DNA of 64,000 nucleotides from Spirochaetales bacterium (GTDB lineage Bacteria; Spirochaetota; Spirochaetia; SZUA-6; RPPD01). Location of the stretch: positions 1-64,000 of the forward strand of contig JAFGSW010000036.1 in the NCBI GenBank assembly GCA_016934415.1, written 5' to 3'. Shown here in pieces: positions 54,424 through 63,019 of this stretch. A program made the translations under genes and the position numbers. Within the stretch, counting starts at the first letter, position 1. Every line of letters begins with the position of its first letter. The notes under the pieces were generated by a model. That model had not been told where the DNA came from, made no database searches, and was given only the letters and a program-made list of their open reading frames with translations.

Positions 54424-55398
54424 CTATTCGTTTTCCGAATAAAACGAACGCGCCCGTTCCGTTTCCAGCCAATTCATGATTCTCCGGTTGAATTCCTTGG
54501 CCGGATTGTAACCGAGCTTCTTCAACCGTTCGTTCATGGCCCCGGTTTCGATGATGATGGGCACGTTGCGCCCGGGTTTCACGGGCACCTGGAGACACGG
54601 CACGTTGACCCCGAGGATCTCCGTGGTGTTCTCCTCCATGCCGATCCGGTCATATTCCTTGCTCGTGTCCCATTCCTCAAGCTGAACAACAAGCTGGATC
54701 TGCTTCCGGTCGCGGATCGCGCCCACGCCGAAGAGATGCGTCACGTTGATGATCCCCAATCCGCGGATCTCCATGTGGTGGCTGGCGATGGTGTTGACCC
54801 CTTTGCCCATGAGGAAATTGCCGCTGACGCAGCGTACCTCGACCGCGTCGTCCGCCACGAGCCGGTGCCCGCGCTCGATGAGCTCGAGCGCGATTTCGCT
54901 CTTGCCGATCCCGCTCTCCCCGATGATCAGCACCCCGATGCCGAACACCTCGACGAGGACGCCATGCATGTTTTCCTTGGGGGCGAAAACATTGCTCAAG
55001 GCCCTGATCACGCGGGTGGAGAATTCCGATGAGGAGAGGTCGGTCTGCAGAATGGGGCACCCGCTCTCCTCCGCGCGGGAGAGAAAATACGGCGTCGGAT
55101 CAAGGTGATGGGTGAAGACGCAACACGGGAGCGAATAGGTGAAAATTCTCTGAATGGTGTCGAGCCGGCGGTCCTGTTCGAGCTTGGTGAGGAAGGCGTT
55201 TTCGCCGCGACCGAAAATCTGCAGCCGCTGCTCGGCGAAATTGTCGAAAAAGCCGCTCAAGGCCAACCCCGGGCGGTTGAGCTCGGGCACGGTGATTTCG
55301 CGCACCAACCCCGGCCGGCCGGCGATGCACTTGAGATTAAGCGCGTCGTGCTCTTTTAGGTCAAGCTGGAGAAGATCCAGCACGGTAAATTTATCCAT
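54424..55398 (-). CDS. hprK: HPr kinase/phosphorylase
   Basis: The 324-residue protein has an N-terminal MurE-like domain and the kinase domain with H145 (KENMHGVLVEVFG), Walker A GESGIGKSEIA (residues 160-170), HRLVADDAVEVR, and EIRGLGIINVTHLFGVGAIR. It phosphorylates or dephosphorylates HPr Ser46. It lies upstream of ptsH and downstream of hpf. Confidence 0.93.
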   Translation of the reverse strand: MDKFTVLDLLQLDLKEHDALNLKCIAGRPGLVREITVPELNRPGLALSGFFDNFAEQRLQIFGRGENAFLTKLEQDRRLDTIQRIFTYSLPCCVFTHHLDPTPYFLSRAEESGCPILQTDLSSSEFSTRVIRALSNVFAPKENMHGVLVEVFGIGVLIIGESGIGKSEIALELIERGHRLVADDAVEVRCVSGNFLMGKGVNTIASHHMEIRGLGIINVTHLFGVGAIRDRKQIQLVVQLEEWDTSKEYDRIGMEENTTEILGVNVPCLQVPVKPGRNVPIIIETGAMNERLKKLGYNPAKEFNRRIMNWLETERARSFYSENE

Positions 55399-55488
55399 GC
55401 TGCAGGCCTCTACCGCGCGGCTCGAACACGTCCGCGCCCGTTCTTGTGATTGTGATGAATAGCAGGATACCCGAAAAAGCCAATCAGA

Positions 55489-55794
55489 TCAATCGGCGGC
55501 GGCTTTGTGCTCCTTGACCCGTTCCTTCTCCTTGATGACGTTCGTGCTGATCTTTTTAAACAGCTTGTCGATGCCTTCGTGGATATGAAAATCAGTGAGA
55601 TGGATGAATATCTGGTTTCCCCAATGAAAATGAACATTGGCTTCAAATTTAAACCCGGCCTTTTCCTTGACGATGGCGAAATGAATGCTGACGATGTCCC
55701 TCTCGTCGCATACCAGCCGCTGCACCTTTTTATCTATCAGCTGACGGTCGGCCTCGGTGACTTCGTAATGGACTCCGCGAATCTCGATATTCAT
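55489..55794 (-). CDS. hpf: Ribosome hibernation-promoting factor, short form
   Basis: The 101-residue protein has the HPF/YfiA fold: MNIEIRGVHYEVTEADRQLI, a strand with KFEANVHFHW, and HEGIDKLFKKISTNVIKEKE. Its short length (no C-terminal dimerisation domain) matches gamma-proteobacterial HPF. AAAGGAGC precedes the ATG at 55794; the longer frame is rejected. It follows rpoN, as in E. coli. Confidence 0.88.
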   Translation of the reverse strand: MNIEIRGVHYEVTEADRQLIDKKVQRLVCDERDIVSIHFAIVKEKAGFKFEANVHFHWGNQIFIHLTDFHIHEGIDKLFKKISTNVIKEKERVKEHKAAAD

Positions 55795-55899
55795 TGGTGC
55801 TCCTTTCGCATGATCAGGAAACCCGCTTGTCGGGCGGCCCCGCGTTTCAAATATACTTCTTTTCGGCGCCGGCGTGTTCCGTCGGCGCAGGTACACGTT

Positions 55900-57279
55900 T
55901 CATTTTTTCCGGTCGAAGGAAGAGAGAATGCCCAGCTCGTGCCGGTATTTGGAAATCGTCCGCCGGGCGATCTTGATCCCCCGGTTGGCGAGAATGTCGA
56001 CGATCTCGTTGTCGGAAAGGTTTCGCTCTTCCTTCTGGATCATCTCCTTGATGATCTGCTTCACCCCCTCCTTGGAAAACCGCGATCCACCCGAACCGAT
56101 CCCTGAAATTGAGTTGGTGAAGAAATACTTAAGCTCAAACACGCCCCATTCCGTCTGCACGTACTTGCCGGTCGTGATGCGGGACACGGTGGCCTCGTGC
56201 ACCCCCACTTCGGCCGCGATATCCTTGAGTGTAAGCGGCACGAGGTATTGCTGGCCCTTCCTGAAGAACTCGCGCTGGAACTCGACGATCGCCCGGCACA
56301 CCTTGACCAGTTTCTCGTTCCGCTGGTTGATGCTCCTGATGAACCATTTGGCGTCATTGATGTTCTGGGTCACGAACGTCTTTAGGTCCTTCTCCTTTTT
56401 GTGGGCGGCATCGTCCTTGATTTGATTGAAGAAAGGATTAATGCCGAGCACCGGTATTTCCTCGTCATTGAGTTGAATGACGAACTCGCCCTCCACGATC
56501 TTAACTCTCAGGTCGGGGATGACATACCTCGGTTCCTCGGCTGAAAAATTCCGGCCCGGAATCGGCTCGAGGGTCTTCACGTACTCAAGGGCGGTCTTGA
56601 TCTCCTCTTCCTTCAATCCCAGTTCCTTCGCGACTTCCTTCGTCTTGCCTTTTTCAAGGCGATCGAGATGCCCCTCGATGAGGCGGACGGCGTCCGGGTG
56701 GGCGCGGGGATCGCATTTCGCCTGCACGAGGAGGGCTTCCCGGTGGTCTTTCGTGCACACCCCCGGCGGATCGAAACCCCGGATGATGTCCATGAGCTTG
56801 TACAGGATGGGATACTCGCTCGCGGGCACGAGACTTTCCGGGAACTCGCGGTGGAAGCCATTGTCGTCGAGATTCTGGATGAGGAGTTCTCCGATGCGGT
56901 ACCAGTCGGACGGGAACGCCTGGAGACGGAGCTGCCAGAGCAGGTGCTCATGCAGGGTTTCCGGCCGGGTGAGAACGCCTTCCATGAACTTGCGCTTGGC
57001 GTCGCTGTCCCCCGGTGCGCGGGCGATGAACCCCGAGTCGGAGGTCTCTTCGAAGAAATTTTCCTCCTCGGTTTGCGAGGGGCTCTCCGAGGACACCTCG
57101 TCGTACGAATCGGACGTGCGGTCCTCGATGATCTCGAGAGCCGGATTTTTCTCGATTTCTTCGCGGATGGTGGTCCGTAGTTCCTGGATTGGAAGCGCCA
57201 TGATCTTGATTGCCTGGAACAGCTGAGGGCTTAATTTGAGCTTCTGCACCTGCCGGAATTCAGGCCTCTGGATCTGCAT
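55900..57279 (-). CDS. rpoN: RNA polymerase sigma-54 factor
   Basis: The 459-residue protein has the N-terminal Gln/Leu activator-interacting region (KLSPQLFQAIKIMALPIQEL), an acidic linker (EDRTSDSYDEVSSESPSQTE), the core-binding domain and, at the C-terminus, the HTH and the RpoN box (ARRTISKYRHE). It lies between lptB and hpf. Confidence 0.95.
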   Translation of the reverse strand: MQIQRPEFRQVQKLKLSPQLFQAIKIMALPIQELRTTIREEIEKNPALEIIEDRTSDSYDEVSSESPSQTEEENFFEETSDSGFIARAPGDSDAKRKFMEGVLTRPETLHEHLLWQLRLQAFPSDWYRIGELLIQNLDDNGFHREFPESLVPASEYPILYKLMDIIRGFDPPGVCTKDHREALLVQAKCDPRAHPDAVRLIEGHLDRLEKGKTKEVAKELGLKEEEIKTALEYVKTLEPIPGRNFSAEEPRYVIPDLRVKIVEGEFVIQLNDEEIPVLGINPFFNQIKDDAAHKKEKDLKTFVTQNINDAKWFIRSINQRNEKLVKVCRAIVEFQREFFRKGQQYLVPLTLKDIAAEVGVHEATVSRITTGKYVQTEWGVFELKYFFTNSISGIGSGGSRFSKEGVKQIIKEMIQKEERNLSDNEIVDILANRGIKIARRTISKYRHELGILSSFDRKK

Positions 57280-57362
57280 CCCTTTCTCGTTCCTCCCCTC
57301 AATTCTCTATAATCCCACACCTGTTTTCCAGTGTTTTTGCGACTTCCGCCCCCGTCCGGCCG

Positions 57363-58103
57363 TCAGCGCATGTTGAAATCCTCTCCCAGGTAGATGCTGC
57401 GGGCGACCTTGCTTTTCAGAAGCTCCTTTTTCGTGCCGGAAGTGACGATTTCCCCCAGGTTGATGATGTACGAACGCTTCGTGATCTCAAGCGTGTAATG
57501 CACGCTGTGGTCGGTGATGAGAATGCCGATTCCCTTTTTCGCGAGGTCGCCCACGATGCGCTTGATCTCCGACACGGCAATGGGATCAATGCCGGCGAAG
57601 GGCTCGTCCAGGAGCAGAAATTTCGGCTCGCGGGCCAGAGCGCGCGCGATCTCGGTTCGGCGCCGCTCGCCGCCGGAAAGCGTGTACGCCATTTGTTTCC
57701 TGATTTTCACGATACCGAGTTCTTCGAGCAGCTCCTCGAGTCTGCGTTTCCTCTCGGCGTTGGTGAGGTCGTTCCGCATTTCGAGAACGGCCCAGACGTT
57801 CTTCTCCACCGTCATTTTCCTGAAAATGGAAGCTTCCTGGGGGAGGTATGAAATTCCTTCGCGGGCCCGCCGGTACATAGGCTCCTGTGAAATCTCCTTG
57901 TTGTCGAGGTAGATTTCGCCCGCAGTCGGCTTGATGAAACCGACGATCATGTAAAAGATCGTCGTTTTACCCGCGCCGTTGGGCCCGAGCAGACCGACGA
58001 TTTCCCCCACCTTCATGGTGAAGTCGACGTTCCGGACCACCCGTTTGCGCCCGAAATTCTTGACGAGTCCGCGCACCTCGAGTGTCGACGTTTCGGGGTT
58101 CAT
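57363..58103 (-). CDS. lptB: LPS export ABC transporter ATPase LptB
   Basis: The 246-residue ATPase powers LPS extraction from the inner membrane. Walker A GLLGPNGAGKTTIFYMI, Q-loop YLPQEASIFRKM, signature YTLSGGERRRTEIARAL, Walker B FLLLDEPFAGIDPIAV and H-loop GILITDHSVHYTLEI are present; the YLPQEASIFR pattern is typical of LptB. The 4-base overlap with lptA shows coupling. Confidence 0.95.
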   Translation of the reverse strand: MNPETSTLEVRGLVKNFGRKRVVRNVDFTMKVGEIVGLLGPNGAGKTTIFYMIVGFIKPTAGEIYLDNKEISQEPMYRRAREGISYLPQEASIFRKMTVEKNVWAVLEMRNDLTNAERKRRLEELLEELGIVKIRKQMAYTLSGGERRRTEIARALAREPKFLLLDEPFAGIDPIAVSEIKRIVGDLAKKGIGILITDHSVHYTLEITKRSYIINLGEIVTSGTKKELLKSKVARSIYLGEDFNMR

Positions 58104-58882
58104 GGACTCACCTTTTCCCGCGACGCCGGGGCGGGTGTCTTGGGCGGATTCGACGGCGCGGGCGGCGGAGTGGGTGAAGGGGTAGCCGACGGCGAGTGAG
58201 TCTCCGACGGGGTCGGGGTAGCCGACGGGGCGGGAGTCTCATCCTCCTTTTTTTCGGTGTTGACCTGGCCCTCGACGTTGCCCTCGAGCTTGACCTCGTC
58301 CTTCTTGAGATCGATGATGATCTTCTGCGCCCGGTAGGTGTCGCCTTTCCAATAAACAACCGGCAGACCGGTGAGCTCCAGTGTGTCCGTTTTCCTCATA
58401 TATTTGGCGAATTCGGACCGGCAGGTCATATTTTCCTTGAGGATCCTGACGCCGATTTGGATGATGGTGATATCGTCGTCCTCGTGGTTCTCAATATAGC
58501 CGCCCTTCACAACGACCTCGTTTTTGCGATCCACCATGACCGCGTTCCCCCGCACCTGGGAGACTTTGCGATTGCGGTCGTAAAAGAGCTGGTCGCTCGT
58601 GAGCTCGAGGCCGCGCTCCACGTTCACGAGATGGACCGAGCCGCGGCAGTCGGCGTATACCAGGTTCTCGCCGTACAGCTCGATCTCATTCGCCCTGATG
58701 TTGTTGGCGTCCGAGGTGATCCGGGCGTTGCCCGAAAGGAGCGTCCGTTCCTTCCCCTTTGCAAAAACGCTGCGCACACTGTTCCCGGAAAAGGAAAACA
58801 CGTCGGCCGCAAGCGGCGGGAAAAAACCGATGAGAAGAATGACGAGAACCAGGCTATTGATTATCGGTTTCTTCTTTTTCAT
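58100..58882 (-). CDS. lptA: LptA/OstA-type periplasmic LPS transport protein with Pro-rich tail
   Basis: The ~260-residue protein has a signal peptide (IINSLVLVILLIGFFPPLAA) and an OstA/LptA beta-jellyroll (KERTLLSGNARITSDANNIR, VRGNAVMVDRKNEVVVKGGY). After ~residue 210 it gains a low-complexity tail of about 45 residues made of Pro, Ser, Thr and Ala (PSATPTPSETHSPSATPSP). LptA elsewhere lacks such a tail, which could span peptidoglycan or extend the bridge. It overlaps lptC by 29 bases and lptB by four. ATG at 58882 preferred. Confidence 0.85.
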   Translation of the reverse strand: MKKKKPIINSLVLVILLIGFFPPLAADVFSFSGNSVRSVFAKGKERTLLSGNARITSDANNIRANEIELYGENLVYADCRGSVHLVNVERGLELTSDQLFYDRNRKVSQVRGNAVMVDRKNEVVVKGGYIENHEDDDITIIQIGVRILKENMTCRSEFAKYMRKTDTLELTGLPVVYWKGDTYRAQKIIIDLKKDEVKLEGNVEGQVNTEKKEDETPAPSATPTPSETHSPSATPSPTPPPAPSNPPKTPAPASREKVSP

Positions 58883-59432
58883 ACACATAACGCCCATGGA
58901 CGGCGGCGGTAAACGTCAGGGTCTTGCGGGCGGCGTCAATTGTAAAATGCCTGCCTTCGATGTACGACCCGTCGTCTTTCTCGATCCGCACGACTTCGTT
59001 TCCCTTGCTTTGAAGCAGGCGATCGTCTTTTTTCCAGAAGAGGGAGGCCGCCGAAAAACTCACCTTGTCCGCCGTCGAGTATCCGTAGACGCCGCCCGAC
59101 AGATCGGCGTTCTCCGTATCGGTATGGTACACGGCGCTGCCGGCCCGGCCGTCGATCGCCACGGCGCCGGCGTCATCATACTCGACGAATCTGACCTTGG
59201 TGAGCACCGTGGTCTTCTTGCGGTTGTACATCTGCGCCCGCTCGGCCTCGAGCTGGAAGACCATTTTTTGGCCATTGACGGCGGTATGCACGAAGTTTTT
59301 GAACACGAGGTCCGGCACGGATTCCTCAAGCTCCGTCCCCTCTTCACCCTCCTTGTAGTCGAGTGAGCATCCCATGACCCAGAAAACGGCCGTCAGGAGA
59401 ATAAAAAACAAACAGCGTCTAGGGTTACGCAT
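58854..59432 (-). CDS. lptC: LptC-type LPS transport protein
   Basis: The ~192-residue protein starts RNPRRCLFFILLTAVFWVMG and then Cys-Ser, so it has a lipobox as well as the usual LptC anchor. The LptC beta-jellyroll follows (MVFQLEAERAQMYNRKKTTV, GGVYGYSTADKVSFSAASLF). I chose the ATG at 59432, which overlaps the pyrG stop by eight bases, over that at 59453. It lies directly upstream of lptA. Confidence 0.85.
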   Translation of the reverse strand: MRNPRRCLFFILLTAVFWVMGCSLDYKEGEEGTELEESVPDLVFKNFVHTAVNGQKMVFQLEAERAQMYNRKKTTVLTKVRFVEYDDAGAVAIDGRAGSAVYHTDTENADLSGGVYGYSTADKVSFSAASLFWKKDDRLLQSKGNEVVRIEKDDGSYIEGRHFTIDAARKTLTFTAAVHGRYVYEKEETDNQ

Positions 59433-61026
59433 GGCGGAAACACACCTCGACAAAATTCTTGAACAGCGGGTGGGGGGCGGTGGGTTTGGACTTGAACTCG
59501 GGATGAAACTGCACGCCGATGCCCCAGGGGTGGTCCTTCCACTCGACGCTCTCCACGAGCTCGCCGTTATCGGTCGTCCCGCTCATGACGAGCCCCCCCT
59601 GCTCGAGAGGTCCGCGATACCTGTTCGACACCTCATAGCGATGACGATGCCGCTCGTGGATCACGGGCACGCGATAGACTTCCTTGATCCTCGTTCCTTC
59701 CTTGAGGAAGGAGGGGCTCGAACCGAGACGCATGCTCGCGCCCATCACCTTTACGTTTTCCTGCTCCTCGAGCAGGCTCACCACCGGGTCGCAGCCGTGG
59801 GGCGCGAATTCCGTGGAATTGGCCTCGGTGAGCCCGAGCACGTGGCGCGCGAATTCAATGACCATGATCTGCAGACCGAGGCAAATCCCGAAGTAGGGGA
59901 TGCCCTTGGTGCGGGCGAACTGGGCCGCCCGGATCATGCCCTCGATGCCTCGCTCGCCGAAGCCCCCCGGCACGAGCACGCCGTCCACCTGCCCCGAAAT
60001 CCGGTCCGAGTCGGTTTCAATCTTCTCCGAGTCGAATTTTACGAGCTCGACCCGGCGCTGCAGCGCGATCCCGGCGTGCTGGAGCGCCTCAAAAATGGAC
60101 TTATACGCATCATGAAGCTCAAGATATTTCCCGACGATCCCGATGCGAACCTTCTTTTCCGAAGCAATGTAGCCGTTGATCGTCTTTTCCCATTCCTTGA
60201 TCTTCTTGTTGCGAGATTCGGGATCGAGTCCCATCTTCTTTATGATGATCTTGTCGATTCCCTGTCCGTGAAACAACACCGGGATCTCGTAGGTGGTGGT
60301 TTTCACGTTGTATGCCGAGATGACCGCATCTTCCTCGACGTTGGTGAAGAGCGAGATTTTTTTCTTAAGACCGTCGTTTAAGGGCACCTCGGCGCGGCAG
60401 AGGAGAATATCCGGCTGGATGCCGAGCTCCTGCAGACCCTTGACCGAGTGCTGGGTCGGTTTCGTCTTCAGCTCACCCATGGAAACCGTCGGCACGAGGG
60501 TGAGGTGGATATAGAGGACGTTCGGTTTGCCCGGGTCGTGAATGAACTGGCGCGCCGCCTCCAGAAACGGAATCGATTCGATGTCTCCGACCGTCCCGCC
60601 GATCTCGACGATGGTGACGTCGACGCCGGGCCGCTCGCCTATTTTCAGGATCCGACGCTTAATTTCGTCGGTGATGTGGGGGATGACCTGCACCGTGCGG
60701 CCCAGGAAGCGGCCCTCCCGTTCCTGGCGGATGACCTCCTGGTAGACCTGGCCGGTGGTGATCGAGTTGTCCCGGGAAAGCGGACTATCCGTGAAGCGGG
60801 AGTAGTTCCCGAGGTCGAGGTCGGTTTCCGCTCCGTCGTCGGTAACGTAGACCTCTCCGTGCTGGTAAGGATTCATGGTCCCCGCGTCGACATTGATGTA
60901 CGGATCGATCTTCACCATATGGACCGACAGCCCGTGCCCCTCAAGGAGATTGGCAATGGAAGAAGCGGCCACGCCCTTGCCCAGGCTGGAACAGACGCCG
61001 CCGGTGACGAAAATGTATCTGCTCAT
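59425..61026 (-). CDS. pyrG: CTP synthase
   Basis: CTP synthase makes CTP from UTP, ATP and glutamine. The 533-residue protein has the synthase domain (FVTGGVCSSLGKGVAASSIA, DPYINVDAGTMNPYQHGEVY) and the glutamine amidotransferase domain with the oxyanion/nucleophile segment VLVPGGFGERGIEGMI and PYFGICLGLQIMVIE (Cys), and GVQFHPEFKS (His-Glu). It heads the long minus-strand operon. Confidence 0.96.
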   Translation of the reverse strand: MSRYIFVTGGVCSSLGKGVAASSIANLLEGHGLSVHMVKIDPYINVDAGTMNPYQHGEVYVTDDGAETDLDLGNYSRFTDSPLSRDNSITTGQVYQEVIRQEREGRFLGRTVQVIPHITDEIKRRILKIGERPGVDVTIVEIGGTVGDIESIPFLEAARQFIHDPGKPNVLYIHLTLVPTVSMGELKTKPTQHSVKGLQELGIQPDILLCRAEVPLNDGLKKKISLFTNVEEDAVISAYNVKTTTYEIPVLFHGQGIDKIIIKKMGLDPESRNKKIKEWEKTINGYIASEKKVRIGIVGKYLELHDAYKSIFEALQHAGIALQRRVELVKFDSEKIETDSDRISGQVDGVLVPGGFGERGIEGMIRAAQFARTKGIPYFGICLGLQIMVIEFARHVLGLTEANSTEFAPHGCDPVVSLLEEQENVKVMGASMRLGSSPSFLKEGTRIKEVYRVPVIHERHRHRYEVSNRYRGPLEQGGLVMSGTTDNGELVESVEWKDHPWGIGVQFHPEFKSKPTAPHPLFKNFVEVCFRHA

Positions 61027-61370
61027 GCCGCATCATATTATTTCGATTCGTTAGGCCTCTGTCAACTGAGGTTTCCGGGGGAGGATTTTCTATAAAGAAC
61101 CTGGAATCCAGGAAGGACACGAAGCGCACGCCTCGACGAAGTTATCGCAAGCGAAGTCGAGGGACTCGGGGCAGGCTCCGGAAACGACGAACACGAAGTA
61201 AAAAAAGGGAAAATGAATCTGATTTGAGTAGATCATTGCTTATATTATCTTTTCCTTCGTGTACTTCTTCCTCTTCGTGAACTCGCTGGAAACTTCGTTG
61301 CGAAATACATGTCCTCTTTTTCATCACTTTGGCGGAATAATCGATCCTGTTCAACCATGTTGACTGCGCA
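61027..61370. repeat. Intergenic region with diverged palindrome, copy C
   Basis: No gene. From ~61109 to ~61300 lies a relative of copies A and B: AAGGACACGAAG, then CGAACACGAAG, and on the other side CTTCGTGTACTTC and CTCTTCGTGAACTC. A nested perfect stem CCTCGAC (61131-61137) / GTCGAGG (61156-61162) is inside. It separates the pyrG operon from the DUF151 gene. Confidence 0.45.
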
Positions 61371-61829
61371 CTAGTTCTTGAATTCGAAATCCGAGGTCAC
61401 GCCGCGAAAAAAATGGTTGTTCTCAAACAGACCACGGTGGTTGGTTTGCCCCTCGATGATTTCTTCCTTGACGAAAATAGGCGTTTTAAGTCGCACGGCC
61501 AGGGCCAGACCGTCCGAAGGCCTGACTTCAATTCGATAGTGCCTCAGTCCCTTGCGGTAAAACAATTTCGCGAAATACTTGCTGCCGTTCATTTCGTAGA
61601 TTTCCACCCGCTCGACCTTGAAGCGATGGACGAGGAAAAAATGGACGAAAAGATCGTGGGTGAGCGGCCGGGTCGCGCGCATCCCTTCCAGCGCCATGAT
61701 AATGGCGATGGCCTCGGCCGGCCCGACGCCGATTGAGACGTTCCGTTTATTATCGTCCGTCCGAAGGATAATGAACGGCATATCCGACACTTGGTCCAGA
61801 ATGACGCCTTTGACTGACATCTTTTGCAT
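61371..61829 (-). CDS. DUF151 (bifunctional nuclease family) protein
   Basis: The ~152-residue protein belongs to the BFN/DUF151 family: VKGVILDQVSDMPFIILRTD, NVSIGVGPAEAIAIIMALEG, and the conserved block RIEVRPSDGLALAVRLKTPI, FVKEEI. Plant members were reported to have DNase/RNase activity; bacterial roles are unclear. The start at 61829 precedes QKMSVKGV. Confidence 0.85.
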   Translation of the reverse strand: MQKMSVKGVILDQVSDMPFIILRTDDNKRNVSIGVGPAEAIAIIMALEGMRATRPLTHDLFVHFFLVHRFKVERVEIYEMNGSKYFAKLFYRKGLRHYRIEVRPSDGLALAVRLKTPIFVKEEIIEGQTNHRGLFENNHFFRGVTSDFEFKN

Positions 61830-61942
61830 AATCCACCTTGACTCGGAAAGGCACCCGCACGGGCGCTTCTCCCGGCGAGCGAGCGGTTGCGGCGCAGTCT
61901 CGAGCGCGCATCCTAATAACCGTCTCACCCCCCGCTACTCGT

Positions 61943-61948
61943 ATTATA
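61943..61948 (-). promoter_or_regulatory. -10 element for the DUF151 gene
   Basis: A perfect TATAAT on the minus strand lies 114 bases upstream of the DUF151 start, but no good -35 stands at 16-18 bases; only ATGATA is near. The 61830-62182 interval otherwise holds no gene. Confidence 0.35.
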
Positions 61949-62022
61949 CTCCCCATTTTAAATTTTATCATCACCCCCGGCGGCAAACCACTGGTCGGTA
62001 CGTCTTAATCCCGATTATAAAT

Positions 62023-62051
62023 TTGACGGAAGATATGGCGTCCACTACAAT
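62023..62051 (+). promoter_or_regulatory. Promoter of cheR-cheB
   Basis: TTGACG (five of six), a 17-base spacer and TACAAT (five of six) lie ~130 bases upstream of the cheR ATG. One of the best promoters in the window. Confidence 0.6.
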
Positions 62052-62182
62052 TTGATTACAGTCGATCAAAACCAGGACTGATGTAAAGAGCCATCGCCTC
62101 GGACCCGCGTACCGATCCGCCCGGCAGCCGGAAATCGGCAATGCGGTTGTCCCCGGTATTCAGGGGTTGGCGGCGGGAGCAC

Positions 62183-63019
62183 ATGGCGGGAATACTGGCC
62201 GATACCGAATTTCAACTCTTCAGCCGGCTCATTTACGAGCAAAGCGGAATCCATTTTTCGGAGATGAACCGTTCCATCCTCGACACCCGCCTTCAGGAGC
62301 GCCTGAAAATCACTCAGCGGCAAGACGTCAAGAATTATTACGACTACATCATGCGGAATCCGGACGAGATGAAAATGCTTCTCGATTCGGTGACCACGAA
62401 CCTCACCCGTTTCTTTAGGAACACGGGCCAGTTCGAAACGCTCGAGCGGTTCGTCCTTCCCGACCTCGTCGCCTACAAGACCAAAATCAACCAGCCGCGG
62501 GTGCGGGTGTGGAGCGCCGGCTGCGCCACGGGCGAGGAGCCGTACTCGATCGCCTTCGTGCTCAAGGAAAAGCTGCCGCGCCACTTCGATCTCGAAATCA
62601 TCGCCTCGGACCTGAGCCTGAAATCGATCATGACGGCGCGGGAGGGGTACTACCCGGAATCCAAAATCGAAGGCGTGCCGGGCCCCTACCTCGCCAGGTA
62701 TTTCGAAAAGCAGGAGAGCGGCTACCAGGTGAAAGAGGAAATCAAGTCCCTCATCCGGTTCGATTACCACAACCTTAAATTCGACTCGGGTCTGCAACAC
62801 GTCGACATTTTATTCTGCCGCAATGTCATCATCTACTTTGACGAGGCCGCTCAGAAGGCGGTCATCGAGCGTTTCTGGAAGATCATGGGCCCCCACTCCT
62901 ACCTTTTCCTGGGCCATTCCGAATCGCTTTTCGGCATGAATACTCGGTTTGCGTTCGTCAAGACGGATTGGTCGATCATTTACCGGAAATTCATCGACGA
63001 TGGGGAGAAAAAGCCGTGA
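62183..63019 (+). CDS. cheR: Chemotaxis protein methyltransferase CheR
   Basis: CheR methylates chemoreceptor glutamates with SAM. The 278-residue protein has the N-terminal helical domain (ADTEFQLFSRLIYEQSGIHF, SVTTNLTRFFRNTGQFETLE) and the methyltransferase domain (VRVWSAGCATGEEPYSIAFV, LEIIASDLSLKSI, HVDILFCRNVIIYFDEAAQK). The ATG at 62183 (GGGAG upstream) is chosen over the one at 62141. Its stop overlaps the cheB GTG. Confidence 0.93.
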   Translation: MAGILADTEFQLFSRLIYEQSGIHFSEMNRSILDTRLQERLKITQRQDVKNYYDYIMRNPDEMKMLLDSVTTNLTRFFRNTGQFETLERFVLPDLVAYKTKINQPRVRVWSAGCATGEEPYSIAFVLKEKLPRHFDLEIIASDLSLKSIMTAREGYYPESKIEGVPGPYLARYFEKQESGYQVKEEIKSLIRFDYHNLKFDSGLQHVDILFCRNVIIYFDEAAQKAVIERFWKIMGPHSYLFLGHSESLFGMNTRFAFVKTDWSIIYRKFIDDGEKKP

